From: Strongylocentrotus purpuratus
Taxonomy: Eukaryota > Echinodermata > Echinoidea > Camarodonta > Strongylocentrotidae
Length of the DNA: 64,000 bases
NCBI RefSeq assembly: GCF_000002235.5
Contig: NW_022145615.1
Coordinates: forward strand, 34,604,594 to 34,668,593
Reading direction: 5' to 3'
Shown here piece after piece: positions 1 through 12,464 of this stretch (the first letter of the stretch is position 1; every line of letters begins with the position of its first letter). The notes under the pieces are model-generated. The model was not told the DNA's origin and ran no database searches. It saw only the letters and a program-made list of their open reading frames with translations. The position numbers were made by a program, and so were the translations under genes.

Positions 1-165
1 GCATCGGAACCACACAACGACGACGAAAACGGTGAAGCTCAAAAATTGCTCCATGAGGGCAACAAGCTGACCCGTGGTCGCAGTGGCAACAGTGACGATG
101 ACGACGTCGACGATGGTGACGATGATGGTGAAGGACACAAATTACTTGAACACAAATCATCATAG
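1..165 (+). CDS. C-terminal end of an unidentified acidic protein (partial, starts before window)
   Basis: Frame 1 is open from the first base to a TAG at 163-165; the other two plus frames hit stops within about 70 bases. The 54 visible residues are hydrophilic and very acidic in the middle, with a run of Asp and Gly (roughly residues 31-43) flanked by two similar short blocks, QKLLHEG near the start and HKLLEHKSS at the end. There is no membrane segment and no recognisable domain, so this is probably a disordered C-terminal tail. A GTATGC sequence directly after the stop looks like a splice donor but lies past the stop codon. The family cannot be named from this tail; the plus-strand hydroxylase gene begins 5.5 kb downstream. 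Confidence 0.6.
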   Translation, partial: ASEPHNDDENGEAQKLLHEGNKLTRGRSGNSDDDDVDDGDDDGEGHKLLEHKSS

Positions 166-3100
166 GTATGCAATACCCATAATATCTCAAATTATGTAGG
201 GTAAATTGTATACCAAACTCTTAAAACCGCTGTTAACCTAACATACGGACTATTACGATTGCACATAAAAAACATTATGTAACTTATCACAATCTCCAAA
301 TCTATGACAATATTCTAATAATTGCATTTTAAAGATTTAGATTGAAGCACATTTTCTTGTTATATATCGGTCCATGGGCCTTCTAGCCACTCTTCAGATG
401 GTTCGCTCGACCGACGGCCCACGAGACTGGCATTCATTTATATCATACCTTTTATACGTATTTCCTCGTTTTGTCGGTCTTGTAGACCGTTGGGAACTTT
501 CTTCTTTTCTAAATGTCATTATGTATTTGTTGGTTTGTCGGCCTCGTTGGCTGTCAGACTACTGGGATGACGTCGTTATTGAATTCCGACGAAAGTATAG
601 ATTATTATGGGTGTACAGCATTTGATTTTAAATGATAAAGTTACTCAGAAAAAAAGATTTCTTTTTTGTTTTTATAGTATAGAGGTGAAGGTGTTTACGA
701 CAATGTTATCTTATACGTTAAGTACTTACATAAATCAAATACACTAAATATTTTTAAAAATTCCAATTGATACAAAACTAGCTTGTTTATCAATTAATTG
801 TTTTAAGTACATGGCTGATATGTTTATTGTTTTTTTAGAACGTTAAAATTCTGTTTTAAAAACATTGCGTTCTTGATAAATGGACAAAGAAAACATTCTT
901 TCTGTAAAACAGGGTTGTTTTAGTAATTTCATTTTAAAAATAAATTAAATGTTGTTTTCATTTCATTAAAAAATGTATATTTATTGTCTTTTGTGGAGGG
1001 GGAGGGGGGGGGGGGGCTATATTTGTTCACATATATTCATGTATTATGCAATGATATATACTGCAAAGGTATGAACATGGACAAAAACATGTGTTTCTTT
1101 TTGTCTAGAAAGAAAATTGTGGATGGATCAACCTCCAAAATGTTTTGTTTTCCGCAGGCAATACTGAAGATGGCAAATGAAAAGCCGAGTCACTATAATA
1201 TAAAATCAAAACAAAACAAAATAAAACCTACTTACTGAATGATATCCGTTAGTAATAACTACTCTTTCTGAACCTCGGCTCTTACACCAACGAGGGTGTT
1301 TAAACGAAATAATGGATGCAACCACTTATAGCGTTTGATATCTAGTTACAATCAAAGAAATTGATTTATATCAGGACCAAAATGATCAACTTAAACCATA
1401 AGTTCAAGGTTAATGTATACAACTTCACTCTGTTCCACATGTGTTTGTTTTTTACAAAACAATATATTTTTAACATATATAGTTATGTAGCTGTTTCCAC
1501 CTTGGTTTCTGTTCATCCAAGGCGGTGCAATTGATCACAGTACCTTATTGGTTCTTTCCCCTCAAAATGATCAACGCCCCTGATTTATACGGTGAGGGTA
1601 AGAACATATGCGAATAAAGGATTAGCCTAGGGGGAGGGGGTGGGGGGGGGCAAAACTTCTAAAATCTCTGAAAAAAATCTTTTTGGAATCTAAATTCCTG
1701 CTGGCTACATGGAAGCCAAGAAGATGGCCCATTCATTTAAAAAAAATGACTTTAACGTATATACTTAAGGTTTGCTACAACAATGATAAAATAAGAACTT
1801 CAAATAAAAGGTAAAAAAGGTAGTGGTCTTCACCCAGTTATAGCTCAGTGAATTGAGATATGAACACTCCTGGTAAGCATCACAATATTTATGGCAAAAT
1901 TTTGTTTTTCTGATGAGTTTTTATGTTATTATCCATATACAAAAGCATGAGGAAAGGAGCCTTAATATATTAGGTTATACGTTTATAAATCAATAAATGA
2001 ATGTAGTAAAAAGTTTATATGATATTGCAGGTTTTTTTCCTTCGTTTTTACACCATCTGTCGCTGTGGTATTGTAACGTCCTTTAGCGGCTACATATCCA
2101 AGTAAATATATTTGCACAAACTTCTTATCAATGTTTGCGAGTAACCTTTAAAAAGTGCGCCGCTTCTCGTCCTAACCTTCTCGGCAAAGTGTTGTTGACA
2201 TGTACAAATAAAAGTTCAATAAACTTCGAGGTGCATGCTGTTGCAGTTACGTGAGAGCTTATTTCTACCCTCACTCCCAAACAAGGAGAAAATATTGAGA
2301 AGAATCATCGTGATTCTGATATTTTTCTATTCTTGATTTAATATGATGAAGAGGGAGTGGCGCCGTTATCACTGCTCGACAAAGCACAATGCCATCATTG
2401 TGTGAACATTGTGCAGAAGAAAAGCACTTTATATAGATGTAGTTTGATCTAAGGAAAACTTTCCCATTTCCTTTTTTCAATATGTCTTTGAAATTAATAC
2501 ACAGATAACACCTACTCACGCTTAAATAGTAGTACTGAAATGGCGTTATTTATTAATTTTTGTTTTTTTATTTCAATCCACAATAGTTTTGTCTTACTTC
2601 ATTTACCCCACAAATTTACCCTCTATACCAATGAGAATGGACTTTTACCTCGCTCAAATACATAACCACCCCAGGGACTGAAGTGCACCTGTCTCTACAT
2701 ATTGAACATTTCACATTCGACGATATCTATTTTAATGTATAGATGTTTTGATGGCAGGATTAAATGTCTTTAATATTTCGAAAATATTCGTTACTTCAAT
2801 TTTTCTTTTACGAGTATTATTTCAAATACCGGATATTACATGATATTAAGAAGAAAATTGTTAATACGGCTCAAACCTGAATCAAGAAATAATGATTTTG
2901 TTTAAATGCAATTGCCAATTGGTGATTGATTTTTGAACCCTGTATTTTTTAACGTGAATCACGTTATGCCGGTGTCATAAAAATCATTCTGTTAGCGCTA
3001 TCAATGACGTTGAAAAATCGTTTCGAATGTATGTTTTGCAGAAGTTCAAATAATTATGTAGAAAGCATATGATACTACACCATCATAAACTGAAAAAAAA

Positions 3101-3430
3101 AGGAAATAAAAATGCTCCATATATATACAAAGAAAAATAGTCTACCCGCATCGAACTAAAGTTTAAAATTGTAAAGCCTTTTATGTGAAAGTTATGCCAT
3201 TTCTTCAAACATGGTTTTCAAATAAGGTATCAATAAAAAGAGATTTATCACTTTTTGTGTGAAATCAAGACCTTATCATCCAGTAATTATTTGAGAACAC
3301 ATGACTAAAGGATCACAAAGACTTTCAAGAAATCAACCTAAATCAAGTTGAGTGGATTTTTCATACATTGAAATATGCGAACATTACAATACTTGATTAC
3401 GTAATCTGAACATGATTCTAATGGGCGATG
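166..3430. other. non-coding stretch, no gene seen
   Basis: AT-rich sequence with frequent stops in all frames. It has two G-rich runs (about 1001-1016 and 1628-1650) and nothing that reads as an exon of a known family. It is probably the 3' flank of the gene ending at 165 and general intergenic DNA. Confidence 0.5.
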
Positions 3431-3432
3431 TA

Positions 3433-4013
3433 CAGTGCGTCCCAGAAAAAAACAAAACCCAGAATTATCGATGTTTTATCATAACTTAATCGCAATTATA
3501 ACTAATAAATGACACATATTGGTAAAGTTTGAGTGATTATAAACAAGTTGAAGAGAGGAACCTAAAAAAGTCATTTGGCGGACAGTATCTGGATTTCAAG
3601 GAGAAAATAACGTTTCTAGAAAGTTCAATTTCTGCCCTTTCATATGACACCTCAATCAGGAAAAATGAGCCAGGAATAACAAAGTACTGTTTGTTTAAAG
3701 TAATGCTTGCATTTCCATAATTCGATTAAACAAGTTCGTTTTCACTGGCTGCCTGCCGTAGCAACAAACAGAGTTGACAAAAGACTTAAATCCGTTTCGT
3801 TGACGATCAGCCATGCATCAAGTCTTTCGTCTTCTTTGTGCATGGCTGATCGTCAACAAAACGGAGTTAAGTCTTTTTCATATGAGTTACACCAAATGAA
3901 AGAAGAGGATCTAAGCTTTACAGATATGTGTCCTTTATTAATTGTATAAAGTGTGATTAAGTTATGATAAAAACATCGATAATTCTCGGTTTCGTTTTTT
4001 CTGGGACGCACTG
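3433..4013. mobile_element. mariner/Tc1-type foldback MITE
   Basis: A 581-bp non-coding element. The left end CAGTGCGTCCCAGAAAAA is matched by its inverse TTTTTTCTGGGACGCACTG at the right end, and both ends are flanked by TA (3431-3432 and 4014-4015), the target duplication of Tc1/mariner elements. Inverted similarity continues inward for about 110 bp on each side. A second, separate hairpin sits in the middle, with arms at about 3781-3817 and 3839-3875. The two short open frames inside do not resemble a transposase, so this is a non-autonomous copy. Confidence 0.85.
3781..3875. repeat. central hairpin of the mariner-type MITE
   Basis: Arms of about 37 bases, containing GTTGACGATCAGCCATGCA on the left and its inverse TGCATGGCTGATCGTCAAC on the right, with a loop of about 21 bases. 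A few bases differ in the outer stem. Confidence 0.8.
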
Positions 4014-4481
4014 TAGATTAGGGTATTGAAATTGCCATTGAGTTATTTTTTTGATAGTATTTGAGATTGTGTAAACAGTATCTTTTGACTGTCAAATTCC
4101 GCTGTTCAAAATATCTTTACCCTATTAATGTTTATTTATCATGTTTATGACACTAGGAGATTGAGAGGGCATACGCCCCCTTTTAAAACCAAGGTTGAAT
4201 AATTTTCGTACTCGAAAGAAAAATGTGCCCCTTCCCCTTTTCCAAAGTTTCGATCGTCTTCTTTTTCTCCTCCTCCTCCTTATCCTTCTTTCTTCTTCTT
4301 CCCCTTTCTCCCCCTCTCCCTCCTCCTCCACCTCATCACCATCATCACTTTATCACAGGTTATTAGATGTATTTAACTCTTCGACTTTCTAAAATTTATA
4401 GGTATTCTACGGTTTGATGCTAACTTATTTTGAAGAAAATAGATGTAATCCCCTAACCTCTTTTAGTGGTAGGCTTATATT

Positions 4482-4748
4482 TTAGGCAGCCATGTAACAT
4501 TATTAGACCAAACTCTTTTTTGCAGAATGTAAATGACAAAAAAATACTTTTATTTGTATCCATTTGAAATGATAAAGTAATTCAGCAATTGCATTTTGCT
4601 ATGACGGTATTTGTTAGGCAGCCATGTAACATTATTAGACCAAACTCTTTTTTCAGAATGTAAATGACAAAAAATACTTTTATTTGTATTCATTTGAATT
4701 AAATGATAAAATAATTCAGCAATTGCACTTTGCTATGACGGTATTTTT
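4482..4748. repeat. tandem duplication, two copies of a 132-bp unit
   Basis: Copy 1 starts at 4482 and copy 2 at 4614, both with TTAGGCAGCCATGTAACATT. The copies differ by a few substitutions and small indels, for example a 4-base gain in copy 2, so the duplication is fairly recent. No coding potential. Confidence 0.85.
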
Positions 4749-5634
4749 TTCCTTCTATTTATTTGCGGTAACCTTTTATTACTCCCTTTTTTCTTGTCCA
4801 TGGCTGTATATTTTTGGTTATATTTTATATGCGGAAAGAAAGAAAACCCTGTTTTCTGAATGAGAGCAGGAAATTGTCATTATTCTGTTCACAATGCTTT
4901 TCCGCGATATGTCCGTCCGGATTACGAGCGTCGACGAGAAATTGGGTTCAACAAACTTTCATACGTCTTACTTCAGCAGTCAATAAGGTTAACAAACTTT
5001 TGTTCGCTGCATCACGTTCGTTGTATGCATCGATTTGCTTTTCAATAGTGTGTCCAGGGACTTGTCTCTGCGTCTGAGTCTGGGCGTGTAGCGGCTAAAA
5101 CACTCTCGAACGTTTACTTTCATTAAATGTGATTTTTTTGTTCTAGTGGTGAAAGTTCTACATGTAGCTAGTAATTTGACAAGGTGAATTTCAACTTAAC
5201 GTCGTAAATAATAATTGCACAATCATGTTATTGTGTGCAAGGTAGAGAATCCTTTCTACACGTTTCTTAATTGATCAGTGAGATAAGGTCAACCAATTGG
5301 ATTGCTGTAAAGTGTCGGTCTGAAACACACGCACACACACACAGGACTTATTAGAAGGAAAACATAATTATGGATGTCTAAATTCGGTCGTTCCGCCGAG
5401 GCCGAGTGTCGATATATGAATCGCCCAGCTTGTATTCTCTTCATTTTGTGAATTAACCTTCATCAATCACACTAGCCATCAATCTACTTCCATGTGCACC
5501 ATGCTATCAGTAAAGTAGGCATCTGCCATCTAGTAATAGGCTACTAGACGTCTTCCTACGTAGCCTACGTAGGATACCATCTAGAAGTCTTACAACATTT
5601 CAGGAAATTAAAGGTCAAATTCACAAACAGAAAG
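4749..5634 (+). other. upstream region of the hydroxylase gene
   Basis: No coding exon is recognised. A short CA-repeat lies at about 5325-5342. The sequence TTACAACATTTCAG just before 5603 could be a splice acceptor of a 5' UTR intron, which would leave the coding sequence in one exon. An in-frame TAG lies about 90 bases upstream of the ATG at 5635 with no other ATG in between. Confidence 0.4.
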
Positions 5635-6507
5635 ATGGCTTCGGTAAAGCAAGATCTGTCTTTCGTCTGGAATAATTATAGCCGTATACCCATGGACATG
5701 GCGGGTCTTGATGGCAGTCGTTCGGCCCTTCAGCCTATCTGGGACGGGCTTCGTAGCTTTTTTGGTGACGAGGTGCTCTGCTCCCCTGCTTTCCCCGTCG
5801 GGATGGCCATCGGGTACTACTTCTTTCTCTGCATGATCTACATGTTCCTAGACGTGTATGGCGTTAAACACTGGGCATGGCTTCGTAAGTACAAGCTCCA
5901 CCAGGACATTCATATGACACAACCACAGCTCTACAACACCATGGTTTTGACTATGTGGAACCACGCCCTGTACATCGTACCAGCTGGGGTCCTCCAATAC
6001 ATGTACGGGCCACCTTTCCCCCTCAACGATGATGCCCCGCTGCTGATGCAGTTCCTCTGGGACCAGTCGATCTGTCTCTTCATCTTTGACCTCAGCTATG
6101 GTATCCTCCACTACTGGTTCCATACTAACAGATGGGCTTACCGGGCCATTCACTCTGTCCATCACCAGTACCACTCCCCCTTCTGCTGGGTTACCCAGTA
6201 CCTCCACCCAATCGAGCTTATCTTCGTCGGCGCCACGACTGCCATCATCCCCAAGATCCTTCAAGTCCACACCCTCAGTTACTTCGGCTTCCAAATGTTC
6301 AATATCTGGATCAGCGTTGAGGCCCATTGCGGCTACGAGTTCCCCTTCTCGCTCTCCCTCGTTATCCCTTTCGACATTGTCGCCGGACCTCGTAAGCACG
6401 ACCTCCACCACATGAAACCGATGTCGAACTATATGCCGCATCTGACGTGGCTCGACAAGTTGATGGGATGGGAGTTCAATGGATACGACACAAAGAAGAA
6501 GAAGTAG
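5635..6507 (+). CDS. cholesterol 25-hydroxylase-like protein (fatty acid hydroxylase superfamily)
   Basis: Complete 290-residue single-exon reading frame. Members of this family are ER-membrane di-iron enzymes that hydroxylate sterols or fatty acyl chains. The three histidine boxes that bind the iron are visible: HYWFH (159-163), HSVHHQYH (173-180) and HDLHH (255-259), with further conserved histidines at 191 and 231 (HCGYEFP). Hydrophobic segments lie near 54-74, 104-122, 137-157 and 193-210. The C-terminus ends in four lysines, which fits a KKxx ER-retrieval signal. Length matches vertebrate CH25H (about 270-300 residues), which is also intronless. The start is set by an upstream in-frame stop with no intervening ATG. 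Animals carry several related sterol desaturase/hydroxylase paralogues, so the exact substrate is inferred, not shown. Confidence 0.93.
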   Translation: MASVKQDLSFVWNNYSRIPMDMAGLDGSRSALQPIWDGLRSFFGDEVLCSPAFPVGMAIGYYFFLCMIYMFLDVYGVKHWAWLRKYKLHQDIHMTQPQLYNTMVLTMWNHALYIVPAGVLQYMYGPPFPLNDDAPLLMQFLWDQSICLFIFDLSYGILHYWFHTNRWAYRAIHSVHHQYHSPFCWVTQYLHPIELIFVGATTAIIPKILQVHTLSYFGFQMFNIWISVEAHCGYEFPFSLSLVIPFDIVAGPRKHDLHHMKPMSNYMPHLTWLDKLMGWEFNGYDTKKKK

Positions 6508-6712
6508 ACGACAATGGAATAATGGTATTTGACTATTCCAATAATAATTATAGAATTCATTGTATATATATAATTTGTTTTGTTTTTCTTTTCTTTACAT
6601 ACCAAGTATACTTCCATCCTCACACAATGTACTGATTTCACAAATGCACGATAAAGTGCAACTTGGAAAAGCAACTTTAAAAAAAAAAAAAAAAGAATTC
6701 CGTTTGAAGACA

Positions 6713-6718
6713 AATAAA
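6713..6718 (+). promoter_or_regulatory. candidate poly(A) signal of the hydroxylase gene
   Basis: AATAAA about 205 bases after the stop codon, following an A-rich run at 6679-6694. A second AATAAA lies a few tens of bases further on. Position is plausible for a short 3' UTR. Confidence 0.4.
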
Positions 6719-8521
6719 GCGAGCTACGAGATGAACAATTAAATAAATTATTATTCAAATGTATAATATATGTTAAACAGTTATTGGCTGATCCGGCTCG
6801 TTCACCCTCAACGAGTTCTTGTTGTTTTATTTTAGTATAAAGGAAAGCAAGGGATATACGCAAGAGATTTTTTTTTTTTTTTTATCCTAATTTTATTTTT
6901 ACATTTTTATATAAAATAGGGCTTATCGAACTGTATATAAAATTATGACCAAGATCAAATACCGATTGTAGTAGAAAAACAAGTATACATAATTCTCCAT
7001 GTTTATTTTCCCCCTCTTTTATGATTTTATATAGTAAATAACATTACTATGTTACTTTTCGTTGCAATTTCTTTGTATTTGTTTGGATTCTATATTTTTG
7101 TATATAATCAGTTTCAATATGATTTTCCAGCTTGAGAAGGTGATTCATAACATGAACCCAATCATATATGTGATTTGTAATATTGTCAACGTGTTATGCT
7201 CTAGAAGGATTTTAATTTTGCATTTGCTTTTAATCATTAAAAGAAATTCTTTTCAAAAATGCCCAATACAAATTCGAATTTAATGTTCGTATATATATCA
7301 AAATGACGCTGATGACGCTGCCGTGACGCTGATGATCTTGTATTGTTGTATTATGATTTAGTTAAGAGTATTATGCGTAATATTTTGATTACGAAGTATT
7401 TATTGTATACATATTTGTATTTCTAAAATCAATCATGCTTTGCATTAGGCTAAGTGTATTTATACACGCTATGAGTATGAGATATATACGAACACAGAGG
7501 ATATGCCAGCAAACGGGGTGTATCCACTATTCGGTCCTTCTAGACAGCAACATGCGTACGTGAATTTGTGTATATTTCGGTTAAACACGTATATGTCTTT
7601 GTGTAGTAGCTGTGGACGGCAAGCGATGATTCAGATGTGTACGAATATATGAATTTATATGACCTTACCTGTCTGCCAAAATGATATGACCCGCAATTCA
7701 CTTTTCACCCAGACAATGGAGTAATATATGCTCAGACACATCAAACAGATACGGGAATGAAGACTGTTTGGCACAGTTCAGCAGTTGCTTTCTATTTAGA
7801 GTAGGGGGGTGTCGAATAAATATCATTTTGAGTGATGTTAAGGACAGCTATATGAAAAATAAAAGACATCAAGAATTGAATATATTTGGACATTGTTAGA
7901 GAATTTGAAACTGAAAATTGTTTAATTTTCAGCCAATATTAAACAAACAGTGTAACGTAGAACAAATATGTTATCCCGATTTTTGTTATATTTGTTTGAA
8001 AGCAAGCATTTTGTAATTGACGGGTTTTGATACAGGTGTGTTTTGTATTTCTTGTGGGTGTCTGTGGGCTTTAAAAAGTATAATTTTATGCGATTTCATC
8101 ATTCTTACGAGTACATGTAGCAGGGTGATAATTTGTAAAACATCAAATATATCATATAATTTCATGTCCTTTTTAAACTAAAAAATTAAGACAAAAACTC
8201 CGATATGTGCATAATCCTAGAAACTGGTGTCACTGACTTAGTCTTTAGTGTATGCGTATAATGTTTTTTATTTCATGCAATTTTTCCTTGCTTGTGACAT
8301 TGTAAGTATTACGAAGGCCGCACGAAGGTCTATCTTGCTAAGCCTTTATTTTGCATTCCTTCGCTGTACATTATAGATATATGATACATTCAGTGCAACT
8401 ACCTATGCATTCACATATGCTCATTGAATCCTCTGAGCAATAATCGTCAAACAGTATTGTCATTCATTTGAATGAAAAGCGGGTTTATATCCTGATTAGT
8501 AAACAACTGATCTTATTACCT

Positions 8522-8524
<3 letters not shown>

Positions 8525-8579
<55 letters not shown>
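8525..8579. repeat. (AT)n microsatellite
   Basis: An uninterrupted run of AT dinucleotides of about 55 bases; a second one of about 60 bases follows at 8767-8828. Confidence 0.95.
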
Positions 8580-8581
<2 letters not shown>

Positions 8582-8758
8582 CATATACAGACAGCACATT
8601 GCATGCGAGAGCTACAATGGTGAACAGTATTTATTGTTTGAATGATTGTTTACACAATCGTAAAGCTTGCGAAAAATAAACATGAAATTCGTCTCATTGT
8701 ATATCCCATGCACATCATAATCGGATTCCGAATGATTTTGCGATCGTGTTATAAATAA

Positions 8759-8766
<8 letters not shown>

Positions 8767-8828
<62 letters not shown>
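8767..8828. repeat. (AT)n microsatellite
   Basis: Uninterrupted AT dinucleotides, about 60 bases, 190 bases after the previous AT run. Confidence 0.95.
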
Positions 8829-8831
<3 letters not shown>

Positions 8832-10072
8832 TAAACACGCGAATTCCTCAAACACTGTATGTCATGTTGGTAATTTGAAACAAGTTTCACAAGGTGCTTT
8901 TGACTATATTATGCAATTACATTTACATTACATGCAATTTGATCATGTTATAATTATTAAAAAATGTAATCAACTACCGTTGAATATAGTCAACAGTAAA
9001 TGCGTAAATGATTATCATTATAAATGATATGATCGCAGGTAGGTACAAAACAGTATTTCTTCAAATGAATATAAATATGCTGTTAAATAGTGGAGCTGGA
9101 AACCTGCACATCTCGAAACAAATACTAATTACAATGTCAAATTGCCAATGACTTTTTTTTATTTTGCATTGCAAAATGTCAACGTATTTATCTATTTTTA
9201 AAAGTGCAGTATTCTATTCTATATATAAGCCATGTTATTTTGTAAGATGCAATTTCATGAATTATGATTGTTAAATTTAGTTATCTTGAAAATGACCCTG
9301 AGTCTACTGATCTCTTGATGCACTATAGTGTAATTCTGTGATTATGGAAATGAAATGTGACTCAATAGGTGAAAAGCCTTGATGAATAAATTGTGATAAA
9401 TTGAGATATTCTGTTGACTGTTTGTGATGATTTTTTGTCGACTGCATGTAGGGTCGAATAAGATCATTCGAAGAAATATAAGGAATGAAAACCTTTTCTC
9501 GGAATTCGTAGAAACATTTCATCGTTGTGTTGATATAAATACATAAAACAGATTTTGTTTGGTATTTTATTATATAAAGCACGTTAACTTTCCCACTTTT
9601 TTTCAGTATGAAACTAAAAGATTTTCCTTTTACGAAACAACTTTGCGATTGCATTGTGAAAGAAACAGTGTGGAATCGATCAGAAAAAGTTGATCATGTC
9701 GCATTTATTATTGGTGTGTACTGCAAGGTTCAGGAATCATCAAAATGATACGAAATTAGGCCCAGTTTTGGTAAGTAACAAGCACACTACACATAAATAT
9801 GTTTATGTGACTACACAAACATGTGGCATAAAATTGAGGCCCGATTTTAAAGTTGTTACTTGTCATATTTAGAATACGAAGGCATTTGAAGAGCCATGCT
9901 TTTTAGGGAACATTTTCTGATGTTCTTTCACACTTGCATAATAACAATGAAACGCTCACAAATTATATTCCACCTCTCCCCAAAACTCGATCTTTTCTTT
10001 AAAGTAGACCTGTAAACATTTCAAACCAGTCTTTTAAAATGTTGTAGTTCCTTTCATTACTCAGATCATGAT

Positions 10073-10188
10073 ATGAGAGAGAGAGAGAGAGAGAGAGACA
10101 GACAAACAGAGACAGAGACACAGTTAGAGAGGGAGAGAGAGAAAGAGATGAGAGAGAGTGAGAAAGAAAGAGAGGGAGAGAGAGAGAT

Positions 10189-10241
<53 letters not shown>

Positions 10242-10267
10242 GGAGAGAGAGAGAGAGAGAGAGAGAC
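10073..10267. repeat. (GA)n microsatellite with interruptions
   Basis: About 195 bases of GA/AGAG repeats broken by a few AC and AT steps. The matching Arg-Glu or Ser-Leu open frames are artefacts of the repeat. Confidence 0.95.
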
Positions 10268-10766
10268 GCACATGTACACACACATAGCCAAATGGGGTGG
10301 AAGAGATGTTGATTTTTCTTATAATGCCTCCGTTTTGGTAGAACTACTGTTTGTACTTTCGTTTAACATCTGTGATTATGTAATGCATTTACATACATGT
10401 AATTCATATTGAAGAATGGCAACGGAAATAGACATACTAAAGCGATTTACTCTGATGAGAGTAAAACGGAAAGCTTAGATCTTTATTCGTTTGCTATTCT
10501 TCGACTTTGTATTACCGAACATCTCTTTATTCTAAATCGATTTAACTGACTTTTGCGTTACATAACTGTTTTCCAAAGAATGATAACCAGTTTCTTATTA
10601 GAATGTCCATTAGTCTACTCTATAATAGTCTGTCTATACCTACACTCTCATTAAATTATTTAGCCCCTTCCTCGTTTCTCTGCACGTTTCTCTTTCTCTC
10701 TCTTCCATTCATTACATTACATATTTCTTCTATTTTTCTTGATTTACCTTTTTTCACAATTCCTTA

Positions 10767-10768
<2 letters not shown>

Positions 10769-10802
<34 letters not shown>

Positions 10803-10803
10803 T
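10769..10803. repeat. (CT)n microsatellite
   Basis: A pure CT run of about 30 bases inside a pyrimidine-rich stretch (10660-10806). Confidence 0.9.
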
Positions 10804-10929
10804 CTTTACGATCTGGTTGATCAGGCCGCCCGTCGATCAGATATTATCTTACACTAGGGTATTTTATGCGGGCCTTAATAATAATTGCATCGCATATGGT
10901 TATGGATGCGATATAGGCTAGGAATAGGA

Positions 10930-10965
10930 TAAGGGTTGGGGTTAAGGTTAGGTATAGTGGGTTTG
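10930..10965 (+). repeat. degenerate telomere-like tract
   Basis: A short tract with AAGGGTTGGGGTTAAGG, then GGTTAGGTATAGTG. The last motif is also found at the end of the larger telomere-like repeat at 12369-12464, which suggests the two share an origin. Confidence 0.5.
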
Positions 10966-12368
10966 TTCGATGGTCAAAGGCAAGAATTAATTTGCCGTGG
11001 AACAATATCCACCGAGCACCGACTCCTCCCCCCCCCCCCGTAGCTACTCCAATGATGGTTATATTTACGAAAAGTCTAACCGATGAAGTTGAAAAGGAGG
11101 CAATGGCGGATTTGTGTTGCCATATTAGCAGCCGATATTCTGCTAATCGCTTTATATTCTCATGCGCTTTATATAACTGATACCCCCCCCCCCCCGTCAA
11201 ACCGACAAGAACGACAGCAGACCCACAATAGACCCAACACTAGAAAAAAGCTAACAAATGAGTTGACTTGGAATCACTTTGGTGTTAATTTGGGAGTATT
11301 ACACGCAATTCGAAAATAATAGTCCAGGCTAGACCTACGAAATGTCCGACCTTTTTTTTTTAACGAAACGATCGCTAAAATGGGACCGGCGTGGAGGCGG
11401 TTTGGAGGTGTGACCGGGGTAGTATAAAATGATTGTTTTCTAATCTGCCAGCGAGACATCAGTTCAATGAACTATTAGACGATACAGTTAATGACCTTAG
11501 CATAGTGATATAAGTCAAGATTATCGTGATAAGTATAGTTATCACGTTTCTTTGTTTGCTTGACTAGCAGACAATAATGACAGCCATGTCAAAAGATTTG
11601 TTAAGCAACAGAGAGAAAACGACAATGAGAAAGATAAGCGTTTGAGAGACCTGAAATCATAGGAGTGCAGGGGAAGTAAAAATGGGGAAAAAAGATAAAC
11701 TAAAGAAGATTGGAGGAATATGATGGAAAGAAGAAAGAAGAACAACAAAAAATGGGAGGGGAGGGGGGAGGTTTGGCAAAAGAAGGTCTGAACAGGTGGA
11801 ATCATAGAAATCAAAGGAACGAGGGAAAGGTGAAGGGATAACCCAAGGAAATGAACTAAATGTATGTTTCTCCTTCTTAATAATATTTCCAAGCATGGAA
11901 TCTAGTAGACATTACATGCTTTTCATTAATAGAAATCGGATGACATTGCGTAAAGCCCTGCAATTTAAAAAAAATGCAAAGAAATACAAAGAAAACACTG
12001 AATATTTCGTTTGTTCATGTTATTGACCTCGATTCACTCACCTACTTATAACGAACACAGGACCAACAATATTTGTTTGCTCAAAAAGTTCGCCCGGCAA
12101 AACATGATTTAATTGGTCTGTAAAGGTCATGTGAAGTTTGGTGAGTTAGTTATCAAGATAAATACCATTACTATGACCCTTTTGCGAACTTTTTATAAGC
12201 TCTTGTTACTTATCATGAAAAAACCAAGCGAAGGACTAATAAAGGAATTGATTTGCTGGTGGCGTCGAACTTTGTGTATTTGAATTACATGTAATCCGAC
12301 TATGCTCTATCTGGCGTTTATTGCTCCGAGCTAAATTTACTCGAGAGGATTTGATTGTTATGGTTAGG

Positions 12369-12464
12369 ATTGGCTTTAATATTAGGTTTAGGCTTAGGGA
12401 CAGAGTTAGGGTTAGGATTGGCTTTAATATTAGGTTTAGGCTTAGGGACAGAGTTAGGGTTAGG
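12369..12464 (+). repeat. telomere-like 48-bp repeat, two perfect copies
   Basis: Two adjoining identical 48-base units (12369-12416 and 12417-12464). Each is built of degenerate TTAGGG-type steps such as ATTAGGTTTAGGCTTAGGG and ends in TTAGGGTTAGG. It lies within a longer TTAGG-rich context that starts near 12363. TTAGGG is the telomere unit of deuterostomes, so this could be an interstitial telomeric relic or the satellite core of a mobile element. Confidence 0.75.

Larger units (their letters stand above)
6719..10070. other. gene-poor stretch
   Basis: AT-rich DNA without a recognisable exon or conserved domain on either strand. It holds two long AT microsatellites (about 8525-8579 and 8767-8828). 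Short open frames here are hydrophobic or low complexity and have no family resemblance. Confidence 0.5.

Noticed and set aside
374-625. 83-residue open frame downstream of the partial gene
   Set aside because: No recognisable domain, no splice or promoter context; compatible with chance.
5848-6441. 197-residue open frame antisense to the hydroxylase gene
   Set aside because: It is a shadow of the strongly coding plus frame; no family resemblance, and the plus frame has the conserved histidine boxes.
10073-10312. Arg-Glu-rich and Ser-Leu-rich open frames over the GA repeat
   Set aside because: Direct translation of a microsatellite in several frames.
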